Made by a program: the position numbers and the translations under genes. Of a stretch of 64,000 bases of DNA, positions 35,276 through 45,617 are shown piece after piece. The stretch is from Cepaea nemoralis (Eukaryota; Mollusca; Gastropoda; Stylommatophora; Helicidae): NCBI GenBank assembly GCA_014155875.1, contig JACEFZ010011667.1, forward strand, positions 10,001-74,000, given 5' to 3'. Every line of letters begins with the position of its first letter. The stretch's first letter is position 1. The notes under the pieces were generated by a model. The model was not told the origin of the DNA. It ran no database searches and saw only the letters and a program-made list of their open reading frames with translations.

Positions 35276-35451
35276 AGAGTCATATAAATATTGAAACAAT
35301 TTTCCGCATTTGGTATAAAATGTAGAAGAACAGTCGTGTTATGCCTAAATTGTTGAAGGACATTGTTGTTTGTTCTAAAACAGTCATAAACAATGGCCTA
35401 AACCGTGCAAGAAAAGCCATGTAAAATATACACAAATAGTAGTGTCAGTCT

Positions 35452-35690
35452 GCCGGTCTCCCTGGTCGAGGAGTTAGCAGCTTTCTCCGTAACCCCGAAT
35501 ACTGTCGTGGTTGACGTGAGCGCACGAGAATTGGAAGCGATTCGAGTCGCGCCACTGACTTATGAGAGTATGTAACCGGTCGCTCAAAAAGCAATGGCAA
35601 ACTACTGAGTGTTATCTTGCCAAGAAATCAACAATCAGCTGAAAGATACTGATGTTGACAGCGATGTCATGTAAAGGATATGCAAAACAA
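35452..35690 (+). mobile_element. SINE-2 copy with 12-bp duplication
   Basis: TAGTGTCAGTCT flanks at 35440-35451 and 35691-35702. The body shares GGCAAACTACT, TTGCCAAGAAATCAACAA and TGTAAAGGATATGCAA with 12601-12822. A B-box-like GATTCGAGTCGC lies at about 35548, consistent with a pol III start. The 239-bp length with a clean duplication supports a complete SINE. Confidence 0.85.
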
Positions 35691-35891
35691 TAGTGTCAGT
35701 CTCAAAAGTACAAGAACACACACCTAAACTATACAAGAACAGTCGTGTTTTCTCTAAAATGAACAAAGGACGTTCATCTAAATTGCACAAAGAGGCGTTG
35801 AATTCGGTTTAAAATCTACATGGAAAGTCGTGTTTTATCTGTTGGACTGTGTCTAAAATATACTTGAATATTCGTACTTTATCAGTTCTGC

Positions 35892-36015
35892 TGTGTCTAA
35901 AATCTACATGAATAATCGTATTTTATCATTTGTGCTGTGTCTAACAAAACATCTACTTGAATTTAAACACAGCGCAGTTGATAAAACACGACTATTCATG
36001 TAGATTTTAGACACA
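35892..36015. repeat. 49-bp inverted repeat (hairpin) with 26-base loop
   Basis: Arms 35892-35940 and 35967-36015 are complementary with about six mismatches (TGTGTCTAAAATCTACATGA against its reverse complement). Another similar unit occurs just upstream at about 35840-35890, so this is a short tandem repeat with one unit inverted. Confidence 0.85.
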
Positions 36016-36103
36016 TCATAATAAAGAGGACCAGGTTCCAGTATCACGTACAATCTTTCTACAGTTAACTAGTTTTATCTATTAATAATTTATATGAGTA
36101 ACA

Positions 36104-36330
36104 ACGGACCGTGTGGCTAGAGGGTAGGCTTCTCTTTCAGGAGACCCCGGTTTGAATCTTCGGTAAGATATTGAATGTTTATCTGTTAGGAGCAAAAAAG
36201 AAAACACTAACCTGCACAGCTCGCGGCGACTGCACTAGTCTCGCGGCCGTAATTCCTCTGGCTCAGGACACCCCCCCCCCCCCCCCCCCCCCCCCCCACA
36301 CACAATGCAAGGTACTACAGGCAGTTAAAT
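36104..36330 (+). mobile_element. SINE-3 copy (tRNA-derived)
   Basis: The head has GTGTGGCTAGAGGGTAGGC (A-box-like) and CCCCGGTTTGAATCTTC (B box at 36149-36158). The body shares AACCTGCACAGCTCGCGGCG and GACTGCACTAG with 39345-39560. A 27-base C run at 36271-36297 lies near the 3' end. Confidence 0.8.
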
Positions 36331-36401
36331 TGACAGCTTGACAGTAAATTTGACAGTAAATTATGTAACAATTATTACAGCAGTATCATAATGTTGTCTA
36401 G

Positions 36402-36530
36402 CCACCACAGAAGTCTACCAGATACCGTGGTTGTATATCATCGCCGGCATTGTGTGTTTCCTGTTGTTCCTGCTCTGTATTGTACTCATGCTTCGGAAGC
36501 CGTCAAAGAAGCCGCAAGCCGAGGAAGAAC
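36402..36530 (+). CDS. Receptor exon: transmembrane helix and membrane-proximal tail
   Basis: The acceptor is ATGTTGTCTAG and the donor is AGAAC|GTGTGT, a weaker donor. The 129-bp exon is phase 1/1. It reads ATTEVYQIPW, a hydrophobic run of about 20 residues (LYIIAGIVCFLLFLLCIVLM), then LRKPSKKPQAEEE, a basic stop-transfer and acidic stretch. The orientation predicts an extracellular N-terminus and a cytoplasmic C-terminus. If the upstream frameshift is real, this exon is read in another frame (Cys/Ser-rich) and loses the helix. Confidence 0.88.
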
Positions 36531-36539
36531 GTGTGTATC

Positions 36540-36925
36540 CATGGTTGTTCTGGACTGTTTGTATCCTTTGTTGTTCTGGGCTGTTTGTATCCATTGTTGT
36601 TCTGGGCTGTTTGTATTCATGGTGTTTCTGGGCTGTTTGTATCTATTGTTGTTCTGGGCTGTTTGTATTCATGGTGTTTCTGGGCTGTTTGTATCCATTG
36701 TTGTTCTAGACTGTATGTATCCATTATTGTTCTGGACTGTTTGTAACCATTGTTGTTCTAGGCTGTTAGTATCCATTGCTGCTCCGTGATGTTTGTATCC
36801 ATTGTTGCTCCGTTATGTTTGTATCCATTGTTGCTTCCGGGCTATTTGTATCCATTGTTGTTCTGCACTGTTTGTATCCATTATTGTTCTCCACTGTTTG
36901 TATTCATTATTGTTCTGGACATCTT
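36540..36925. repeat. 26-bp minisatellite
   Basis: About 15 units containing CTGGGCTGTTTGTATCCATT and GTTGTT, starting about 10 bases after the exon donor. Confidence 0.93.
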
Positions 36926-37124
36926 TGCTGCTGTCATGCCACGACTACAATGATAAATGTTTCATTATTGATTATTGTGCTGAATACACGCAGCTCTAAT
37001 CTTTCCTTGATCAAACAGCTTATGTATGTATGTTATGTTGTTGTTGATATTCCTTTTGCTTATTTATACCTTTTTGTATGTTATATTGTTGATGATATTC
37101 CTTTGTCTTATCCATACCTCATGT

Positions 37125-37412
37125 TGCATTCTCTCGCTTTGACCTCAGGCGTAGTCGATGCATGTGCTGTTACTTCTAGTGCACTGTACTGATTTTTGGT
37201 GTGGATTAGCTTTCCCTATTACCAGTGTCAGTAGCCGTCAAGCGGAGTGCTCCGACTTCTGAGGTACTTGTAATGTACGTCCCCAAGTCAAGGACGAGAA
37301 GTAAACATTTTACTCCAGTTGATCGGAGTAGGGATTGAACCCGCTACCTCAGCATCAGCACACCTGGAGTTTAAGAGCTAAGATTCCTATCCATTGGGCC
37401 ATGCTGAATTCC
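37125..37412 (-). mobile_element. SINE-4 copy (tRNA-derived)
   Basis: On the minus strand the head reads GCATGGCCCAATGGATAGGA (A-box region) and GCGGGTTCAATCCCTAC (B box, at 37331-37343 on +). The body shares GACTTCTGAGGTACTTGTAA and TGTGGATTAG with 12400-12592. Confidence 0.85.
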
Positions 37413-37614
37413 AATATACCTTTTGTAAATTGTCATTATAGTAATTCTGTTTATAATAGTGGTGGGTATGCATACTGCCTCTCTGTTCTTCCTCTAGAAT
37501 GTGTTGTTGTTGTAAAATTATATATTGTTGCATATCTATCGGAGCGTTGTTCGTTCGTCGGTGTAGTGGTCAGGACGTTACACCGACGATGGTATGAGCG
37601 CTGACGGACATGGG

Positions 37615-38385
37615 ATCCACGCGAGCTCTAGTCCCATACGAGTGAATCATCAAGAAACCAGAAGGAGACTCCATGCGAGGCTCTAGTGCCCTTACGAGTG
37701 AATCATCAAGAAACTAGAAGGAGACTCCATGCGAGGCTCTAGTGCCCTTACGAGTGAATCATCAAGAAACCAGAAGGAGACTCCATGCGAGGCTCTAGTG
37801 CCTTAAGAGTGAATCATCAAGAAACTAGAAGGAGACTCCATATGAGCTCTAGTTCAATTACGAGTGAATCATCAAGAAACCTAGAAGGAGACTCCATGCT
37901 GAGCTCTATTCCAATACGATGTAATCATCAAGAAACTAGAAGGAGACTCCATGCGAGCTCTAGTCCCTTACGAGTGAATCATCAAGAAACCAGAAGGAGA
38001 CTCCATGCGAGCTCTAGTCTCTTACGAGTGAATCATCAAGAAACCAGAAGGAACTCCATGCTAGCTCTAGTCTCTTACGAGTGAATCATCAAGAAACCAA
38101 AAGGAGACTCCATGCGAGCTCTAGTCTCTTACGAGTGAATCATCAAGAAACCAGAAGGAGACTCCATGCGAGCTCTAGTCTCTTACGAGTGAATCATCAA
38201 GAAACCAGAAGGAGACTCCATGCGAGCTCTAGTCTCTTACGAGTGAATCATCAAGAAACCAGAAGGAGACTCCATGCGAGCTCTAGTCTCTTACGAGTGA
38301 ATCATCAAGAAACCAGAAGGAGACTCCATGCGAACTCTAGTCCCTTACGAGTGAATCATCAGGAAACCAGAAGGAGACCCCAAGC
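37615..38385. repeat. 54-bp minisatellite
   Basis: About 14 units containing GAATCATCAAGAAACCAGAA and GGAGACTCCATGCGAGCTC. Because 54 is a multiple of three it stays open (VNHQETRRRLHASSS...) over about 600 bases. No start, splice or homology evidence makes it a gene. Confidence 0.95.
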
Positions 38386-38489
38386 TTGACTAGAACACGA
38401 TCACAAGTAACAATATGGACATTGCTGCCAAAGCCTTCATCAGCACGGAAGCAACAAACACACATCGACACAACTACATGAAAAACATT

Positions 38490-39120
38490 CATTCATTCAG
38501 TACCATGTCCTTTGCAGAACCTCGCTCCCATAACAATCTTCCGGAAAACTTCTCGATCATAAGCAAATGTCCTGCGCCCTATACTCCCATCTGGAGATCA
38601 TCCACCAAATCCTGCACCCATCATCTCTTTGGCCTTTCTCTTCCCCTCTTCCCAGGCATATACCCCTCCATTATTGTTCTCTTCAAACTTTTATGACGTT
38701 TTAAGTGACCACATTATTTCAATTTTCTTTGTTTTATCGACTTTAATAGCCAACCTTCTTTAAAATTTAGCTTTTGAAATATGGATGCATTTGTTATTTT
38801 CAGTATCTAGAATATTCTTAGAAGCCGTCTATAACATTTATATTCAAAGGCATTTATTCGCTGTTCAGCTTATCTAGTAAGTGTCCGGGTCTCACAGGCG
38901 TATGTTGCAATGGGAAAGATGCATGCTCTTAAAAATGTAATTTTTGTAGTTCTATCTGTTCCACTCCATAATTTATTCAGTTGTTTTAGTCTTTGAAGAG
39001 CAATATATATTCGTCTTTTAATTTCTTTCATTGTGTGCCCATTGTTGGTAATCAATGACCAAGCTATTCGAAATTCTCCACCACCTCCAATATTTCCTCA
39101 TTAACATATATTTGTTTTCC
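38490..39120 (-). pseudogene. LINE relic (RT thumb and C-terminus)
   Basis: The minus strand reads ITNNGHTMKEIKRRIYIALQ, FLRACIFPIATYACETRTL and later GKRGRERPKR, the LINE thumb pattern. Frameshifts follow. The family differs from A-D. Confidence 0.75.
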
Positions 39121-39344
39121 TCCATAGTAGTTTTATCTTATGCATTATTTGTTGTTACTATGTTAAGATATAAGAAAAACACTGCATGAAAATATAAATA
39201 TGAAAGTTACTCATCTAGCCCTCTGTGAGAGAGAAAGGCTGGACATAGATTCCCCAGTGCTCCCAGACAAAATGAATTGATGGCCCTAACATTTCACATA
39301 CCGAGAGCAGGTTTATGCAACGGTATTTGCTTTTTTTTATATAC

Positions 39345-39560
39345 ATTGCTGAGGAACCGCTGGCCGAGTAGACAGAATGTCTGGTTCTCATTCGGGAGAC
39401 CTGGATTCAAATTCTCATGTGGAATTTTTTCTGTCCGGAAAAAAAAAAGAAAACCCTAACCCGCACAATTGGCGGCGACTGCACTAGCAAGGCGGCTTTA
39501 ACTTCTCAGGTTCAAGTCCCTCTGTATTACACAACAAGGCACTGTGGATAGCAGTTGTGA
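39345..39560 (+). mobile_element. SINE-3 copy (tRNA-derived)
   Basis: The head GAGGAACCGCTGGCCGAGTA gives the A-box region and CTGGATTCAAATTCTC gives the B box at 39403-39414. The body shares AACCCGCACAATTGGCGGCG and GACTGCACTAG with 36104-36330. Confidence 0.8.
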
Positions 39561-39829
39561 CATCTTAAATGCCTGTCTTTGTAACATTCTTGTTGTACAA
39601 TTGTGACTATGGAAATATTTAGTAGGCGTCAGCAAATCAGACGATTCTAGCCCCTTTTGTGTAAACAGAAGGCGTTCGTTTTAAATTTGAAGTTACCGTA
39701 GGGATAACAGATGTTTCACATTCGTATAACACCTGCGACTTTGTGTTTTAATTGTTTCAGCTTAAGTATTGTTAATTTATTCACTTTACGTGATATATAA
39801 CTCTGCTGTAAAAATCTGCATACCATACT

Positions 39830-40095
39830 TCACAATACATACACATGGAGATAACACAATCTGTATACCATTACTTCATGATACACACATGTGGAGATAA
39901 CACAATCTGTATACCATTACTTCATGATACACACAAGTGGAGATAACACAATCTCTATACCATTACTTCACGATACACACAAGATGAGATAACACAATCT
40001 GTATACCATTACTTCACGATACACAAAAGATGAGATAACACAATCTGTATACCATTACTTCACGATACACACAAGAGGAGATAACACTGTCTTGG
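39830..40095. repeat. 46-bp minisatellite
   Basis: About six units with GATACACACAAGTGGAGATA and ATACCATTACTTCAC, ending about 22 bases before the next exon acceptor. Confidence 0.92.
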
Positions 40096-40117
40096 GACGT
40101 GCGTCTTCTTGTTCCAG

Positions 40118-40207
40118 ACAAACCGCCGCCGCCCACGCCCACGTCCACTTTTGATGAGGTGACTGATGTCGGAGTGTCTGAGAGTGCCATCACCTCGGAA
40201 TCTGAAG
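40118..40207 (+). CDS. Receptor exon: cytoplasmic tail, Pro/Thr- and acid-rich
   Basis: The acceptor is CTTCTTGTTCCAG and the donor is GAAG|GTCAGC. The 90-bp exon is phase 1/1. It reads HKPPPPTPTSTFDEVTD and VGVSESAITSESE. There is no recognised signalling motif beyond the Pro run. In the shifted frame caused by the 34.77-kb lesion a TGA occurs at 40160-40162. Confidence 0.75.
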
Positions 40208-40209
40208 GT

Positions 40210-40469
40210 CAGCACACATACTTGTTGCACAACCTTCTTTTTTCCGTATGACCTTTTATCACCATAATCATCTTCGTTGTCCTCATCACTCATCATTGTC
40301 CTGATCATCAGAGCATGATCATAATCATAACCATCATCGTCCCCGTGGTCATCATCATTGCTGTCATAAGCATCATCATCATAATCATCATAGTCATTGT
40401 CATCATGGTCATCATTATAACCATCGAAACAACACCACCACCATCATCATCACCACAACCACTACCATC

Positions 40470-40522
<53 letters not shown>

Positions 40523-40712
40523 TATCATCACCATCACTATCATAACCACCATTATTATCAACATCATTGTTACAATCATAATCACCACCACGACTACCAT
40601 CATCACCAACACCATCATCATCATCACCATCATCATCATCACCACAACCACCATCATCACAACTATCATCACCACCATCAACATCACCATTATCACCACC
40701 AACATCAACATT

Positions 40713-40770
<58 letters not shown>

Positions 40771-40786
40771 CCATCACCAACATCAA

Positions 40787-40842
<56 letters not shown>

Positions 40843-41197
40843 CCACCAGCATTATCATCACCTTCATCACCAACATACATTACCACTATCATCACCACCA
40901 CCATCACTACCATTAATCGCCACCTCGACCATCATCACCAACACCATCATCATCATCATCATCATCATCACCATCACCACCATCATCATCACCATCATTA
41001 CCACCATCACCACCACCAACATTATCATCACCACCACCGTCATCACCGCCATCATCACCATCATCATCACCATCATCATCACCACCACCATCATCATCAC
41101 CGCCATCATCACCCCATCACCATCATCATCATCACCGCCATCATCACCACCATCACTATCATAATCATCACCACCAACATTATCACCATCATAATCA

Positions 41198-41250
<53 letters not shown>

Positions 41251-41414
41251 CCGCCATCATCACCACCATCACTATCATAATCATCACCACCAACATTATC
41301 ACCATCATAATCACTCCATCATCATCATCATCATCATCATCATAATCATACCACCATAATCACAATCATCATCACCACCACCATCATCATCATTAGCATC
41401 ATCATCACGATCAC

Positions 41415-41447
<33 letters not shown>

Positions 41448-41630
41448 TATCACTATACATCACCAATATCATCACCACCATCATAATCACCACCACGACC
41501 ATCATAATCAACAACACCATCATCATCACCACCACCATCACCACCACCACCACCACCACCACCATAGTCACCATTACCTTATTATCGCAACCATCATCAT
41601 TGTCATTATCATCGTAATCATTATTATAAA
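40210..41630. repeat. (CAT/CAC)n trinucleotide block, 1.4 kb
   Basis: ATC/ACC triplets with interruptions, starting right after the exon donor. Generates Asp- and Met-rich minus-strand and Ser- or Ile-rich + strand ORFs that are artefacts. The segment 41105-41215 is repeated at about 41230-41320. Confidence 0.95.
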
Positions 41631-41639
41631 TGGCCTGGA

Positions 41640-42010
41640 CAACTGGTGTGGGCGAGCATGCTTCTTCACAACTCCCGATCTCTAAAGAATGACTGACTGA
41701 CTGGCACCTTGCCGTCTTGTCAGGCGTTAGCTTGTAAAATGGAGTTATACCGCTCCATATCACAAAGCCTGGGCTGAATTTGGAGACCTTGTGTTGCCCA
41801 TGCAGCATGATTCCTCTCTCGGCCTGTCTGGTGTACTCCAGAGGAAAGGTAAACCAATACGTCTGAAACAAGACAAGCTGCAGAATATGCCGGATCAGCA
41901 AAGCAATGCTCTAACTGTCTGCCTGTCGGAGCTTCGATCCTAGACCAGTTATCAACCAAGGCTTAGGGCCTGATCTGCCCTGCCATGACATTTAGTCTTT
42001 AGGTTGCATT
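41640..42010. repeat. Dispersed repeat R, copy 1
   Basis: Shares GCCTGATCTGCCCTGCCATG, TTTAGTCTTTAGGTTGCATT, AACCAATACGTCTG and AAGACAAGCTGCAGAA with copy 2 at 45010-45330. Function unknown; no pol III box order was found. Confidence 0.75.
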
Positions 42011-42554
42011 TCCTCGCACCATGATGCTTGCTTGCTTGCTTGTGTTCGTTGGCTTGAACTCCAACGCGAAGTCCTGCATGTCGGATGAAGGCATCCTGTT
42101 GTCTAACATCAGTGTGATATCATACAGGACCTGAGGTTTGCGTGAGTATCCGTTGTTCCATGTCTGGCTTATTGGTGTGCTGACTGGTGGTTCCTCGCCG
42201 TACAGGCAGACACTCTCCGACTTCGGAGGAATCGGCGATCCTACTGACTTAAGCCAGGACCCCGAAGGGACCTGTTGCCCAGGACGCTCGACGAGGACGC
42301 GTCAATAGGTCTTGGCCAGTATATAACCCGGCCCTGGTGCCTTGGAAACACCTCTGCGTCCCTCGAACCATGATAATGTTTATACCCTCCCAATTGCGCT
42401 CCTCCGCCCAAAGCTCTAAAGAATATATCGACTCATACAATTAGCTACCATTTTACAGTGATGAAGGCGACGAAGAAACTTCTATCGATGTCAGCATTTC
42501 TTTTTGTGTTCACGAATCTTACCGTTTGTTACAATACATGCAAACACATTGTCT
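42011..42554. other. Intron sequence, short (TTGC)n only
   Basis: A brief TTGC repeat at 42028 and otherwise unassigned sequence. Confidence 0.55.
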
Positions 42555-43170
42555 CCTGGATCCATCCATCCATCCATCCATCATGTGCCATGCCGGTAAG
42601 CGTGGGCGGTCATGTTCTGCCATCTCACTCGATCAACAGAGTCGTGGATCAGTTCCGTGTTTCTGTCTCGACCATGCCACAAGGCCAAGCCATCCAGATA
42701 CTTGTTTCTAGGTCTTCCCCTTGGTCTGTTCCCCTCGATCTTACAGTTGTCACCAAGTTCTCCAAATCATTTCTTCTCATAACATGCCCAAAAAATTGTG
42801 ACTGTCTACCTCTAATGTCTCTGATCAGTTTACGATCTTCATTTGTTTCTTGAAGGACTTGTTCATTGGTCTTTCTGGCTGTCCATGGTATTCTTTGCAT
42901 TTTTCTCAGAAACCACATTTCTACAGCCATCAGATGTTTTTCAGCCTGGCTGCTCATTGTCCAAGCTTCACATCCATATAAAAGTACAGGTTCTATGTAG
43001 CATCTCAACACTCTTTTTCTCGTTTCAATTGACATCTTTTTATTGGTCAGTATGTTTTTCATCTTGCTAAAGGCTACTTTTGCCATGGCGATTCTTGTTC
43101 TAATCTCTTCAAGGCATCTCCCATCAGATGTTATTACTGTTCCGAGATCTCCTGGATAAGTTCTCAATTT
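42555..43170 (-). pseudogene. LINE relic related to LINE-D (RT thumb and C-terminus)
   Basis: The minus strand reads VITSDGRCLEEIRTRIAMAK, CYIEPVLLYGCEAW, EMWFLRKMQRIPWTAR and GHVMRRNDLENLVTT, parallel to LINE-D. It ends in (GGAT)n, seen as ATCCATCCATCCATCC on +, the 3' tail. Confidence 0.85.
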
Positions 43171-43257
43171 TACCATTATGAATGTGTTTATGTATGTGTA
43201 AGTGTCTGAATGTTTATGTTTGTGTGCCTGTCTGCCTGTCTGTCTGCCTGCTGCCTG

Positions 43258-43440
43258 TCTCATAACATTGTAACCTGCATTGTATATGTTTGTAGCATTC
43301 ATTTAACAATGTTTTCTCTATGTGAATGTAACAGGCAAAATAGTTAATTGATGTACGAAAGATGAGTAACTGGAAGGTCCGAATATAAAACGGACCTGTG
43401 TGCCCAATTTTGTGACAATTTGAAAATAAAGTTCACTCGT
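43258..43440 (+). mobile_element. M element copy 3
   Basis: Contains CTCATAACATTGTAACC, AACAATGTTTTCTCTATGTG, GAGTAACTGGAAGG and AAAATAAAGTTC at the end. It is preceded by a TGCC/TGTC-type tract instead of the GT-rich one. Confidence 0.75.
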
Positions 43441-43469
43441 CCGTTCTCTTTGTCCATTAATCGTACCAC

Positions 43470-43790
43470 GTGTTCTTGTGCTGGGAAACGAGCAGGAGGA
43501 CGAATTGGCTGGTTCCGCACTGTTGTGTGGTGTATATGTGCATGATAATGACGATGTGGTTAGGGACCTTTGAGATCATGTGTACAGTATCGTGGCATGG
43601 AGAGAATGGTGCGGCAGGGAGGGACCAGAAGATCTGGCCGCTACTCAGTACTTCGAGGAAATGTCAGCCGGATACATAATCAGACTATAACACGTACCAT
43701 TAGTATTTGGATTCTTCGCTGGTTGTTGAAAATGAGGACGGAGCACGTAATGGAATATCCCGAGTGCTATAATTTTTTATGTAACTCAAC
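43470..43790 (+). pseudogene. LINE-C fragment (RNase H end and C-terminus)
   Basis: Reads VLGNEQEDELAGSA-like residues, then GTFEIMC, RTRRSGRYSVLRGNV and IRTISIWILRWLLKMRTEHV, ending near CPECY, as in other LINE-C copies. It ends in TAACTCAACTCAG. It lies in the last intron of the receptor model. Confidence 0.75.
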
Positions 43791-43877
43791 TCAGTTCTTA
43801 CAGTTCGTACAGTTTGCTCCAACACACTGTGCTTCCTGGGAGAGTTCAACCTGTAACGATGTATTTCTTGCTTACAG

Positions 43878-43894
43878 CCTCCACGAAGGTCTGA
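43878..43894 (+). CDS. Candidate terminal receptor exon (A-S-T-K-V-stop)
   Basis: The acceptor GTATTTCTTGCTTACAG is strong. In the phase left by exon 40118-40207 the codons read Ala-Ser-Thr-Lys-Val-stop (TGA 43892-43894), ending the protein SESEASTKV. S-T-K-V at a C-terminus fits a class I PDZ-ligand pattern. Five codons are too few to prove an exon, so this is tentative. Confidence 0.4.
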
Positions 43895-44049
43895 AAGTGT
43901 ACTCCTGGTGTTTCCGTGGCGTAACGTCACTGGACAATGACCAAGCTTGATACACAAATCTCATCTGCGAGTGACCACACGAACTAGGTCCAGTACGACA
44001 CGCAATGTGGTCATGACTTGTGGCCATCGACGAATTTTTGTTTGGTTCC

Positions 44050-44340
44050 TTAATATCTGTAATGTACATAGAACGCTGTTCATTTATACATCTAATGTAC
44101 ACAGACCGAGGTTCATTAATATGTCTAATGTATATAGAATGAGGTTCATTTATATCTCTAATGCACATAAACCAATGTTCATTTATATCTCTAATGTTAA
44201 TAGGCCGCGGTTCATTAATATCTCTAATGTACATATAGAGGTTCATTTATACCTCTAATGTATGTATATCGAGGTTCATTTATATCTCTATTGTAGATAA
44301 CCCGAGTTTCATTTATATCTCTAATGTACATTGACCCATG
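44050..44340. repeat. About 33-bp minisatellite in the predicted 3' UTR
   Basis: About nine units with GGTTCATTTATATCTCTAAT and GTACATAGACC. If the terminal exon is right, it would be part of the mRNA. Confidence 0.9.
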
Positions 44341-44926
44341 TACATAGGCATAGACAGACAAAGAGAGACCCAGATAGAGAGCGAGAAAGACGGAGAGACA
44401 GACAAAGACAGACACACAGAAACCGACATCCAGTCAGCGAAGAGTCCCAATATTTAAAAAAAAATTAGTACTAGTAGAATGCTGATTATGTGTCCGGCTC
44501 ACCTTTCATTGGAGTCCAGAGCTTCCGCCAGATCTTCTGATCACTCCCTGTAGCACAATTCTCTCCAATTATGGCGTCCTCTATTCATATACCACATCAG
44601 CATTTAACGAAGAATGTACATAATTTATTAATTATTCTGTGATTATAACCGATTTACACTTTAACGATGTTTCTTGAAGGACAATTAAGTTATAAAAATA
44701 TTGACTGTTATTTTTGTACACGTTAGTTATAAGTATATTGACTATTAGAAGTTTGTAAGAGTACAAGGTATAAGTATTTTGACTTTTATAAGTGTGTTTA
44801 CTTTAGTTATAAGTACATTGACTACTATAAGTTTTAATACGTTAGTTATAATTATATTGTTCTTTATTTTTTATATGTTTTATGTTCATGATGTGGCTGT
44901 GCAATTTTTGTTGTGTTTCATCCGTT

Positions 44927-44932
44927 ATTAAA
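44927..44932 (+). terminator. Candidate polyadenylation signal ATTAAA
   Basis: ATTAAATCAATGAAAGATG lies after a T-rich stretch and before GGCTTTGTGTTTACTAG, a GT-rich downstream element. Placed about 1 kb after the tentative stop codon. Confidence 0.35.
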
Positions 44933-45009
44933 TCAATGAAAGATGTCAACAAAATGCGGCTTTGTGTTTACTAGTCCTCAACATTATAATAGTCCACAAT
45001 TTACTACTA

Positions 45010-45330
45010 TCTCGTCAGATGTATTCTGTCTGGTACCTGGCAGCAGTGACAGACCATAGTTTGTAAAATGGTCTTATACATAACCATAGCACAAAACTGG
45101 GATTCAATTTAAAGACCGTGTGTTTCCAATGCAGCACGATTCCTCTCTTGGTATGCCTAGTTTACCACAGATGAATTCTAAAACCAATACATCTGGAACA
45201 AAACAAGCTGCAGAAGCTTGTTGATCGTTAAATCAATGCTCTGTCCGCCTGTTGGAGCTTCCATCGAAGGCTTAGAGCCTGGTCTGCCCTGCCATGGTAT
45301 TTAGTCTTTAGGTTGCATTTCCTCCCACTT
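45010..45330. repeat. Dispersed repeat R, copy 2
   Basis: Same order of shared blocks as copy 1 at 41640 (AACCAATACATCTG, AACAAGCTGCAGAA, GCCTGGTCTGCCCTGCCATG, TTTAGTCTTTAGGTTGCATT). Confidence 0.75.
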
Positions 45331-45617
45331 TGATAAAGCTAGCACCCCTCCTAATGGCGTAACTCGCCCGAAAGCTGTTGACACAATGTGGGGTGTCAGG
45401 TTTGGTAAGCGCATCCCAACAGTCGGAGCTAATAGAAAGCAGGTAGTAACGTTTACTGCCATACAGTAGCTCAATCATATCTGTGTACCAAGACTGTATG
45501 CTGCAGAATTATATATCATATGAAAAGAACAGATGCATTATACTTTGCTTGAAATACTTAACACATATAATCACTCTTATTGTTCCAATGTGGAACATAT
45601 ACATCTGTCAGTCAGTA

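Noticed and set aside
37615..38385. CRISPR-like regular repeats (also 49540-49985 and 55984-56608)
   Set aside because: Units are contiguous with no unique spacers, and the DNA is animal.
37785..38389. Repeat protein VNHQETRRRLHASSS
   Set aside because: Unit length of 54 bp keeps frames open; units carry indels elsewhere in the array and there is no promoter or homology.
40308..40913. Asp-rich and Met-rich minus-strand ORFs
   Set aside because: Artefacts of (CAT)n triplet repeats.
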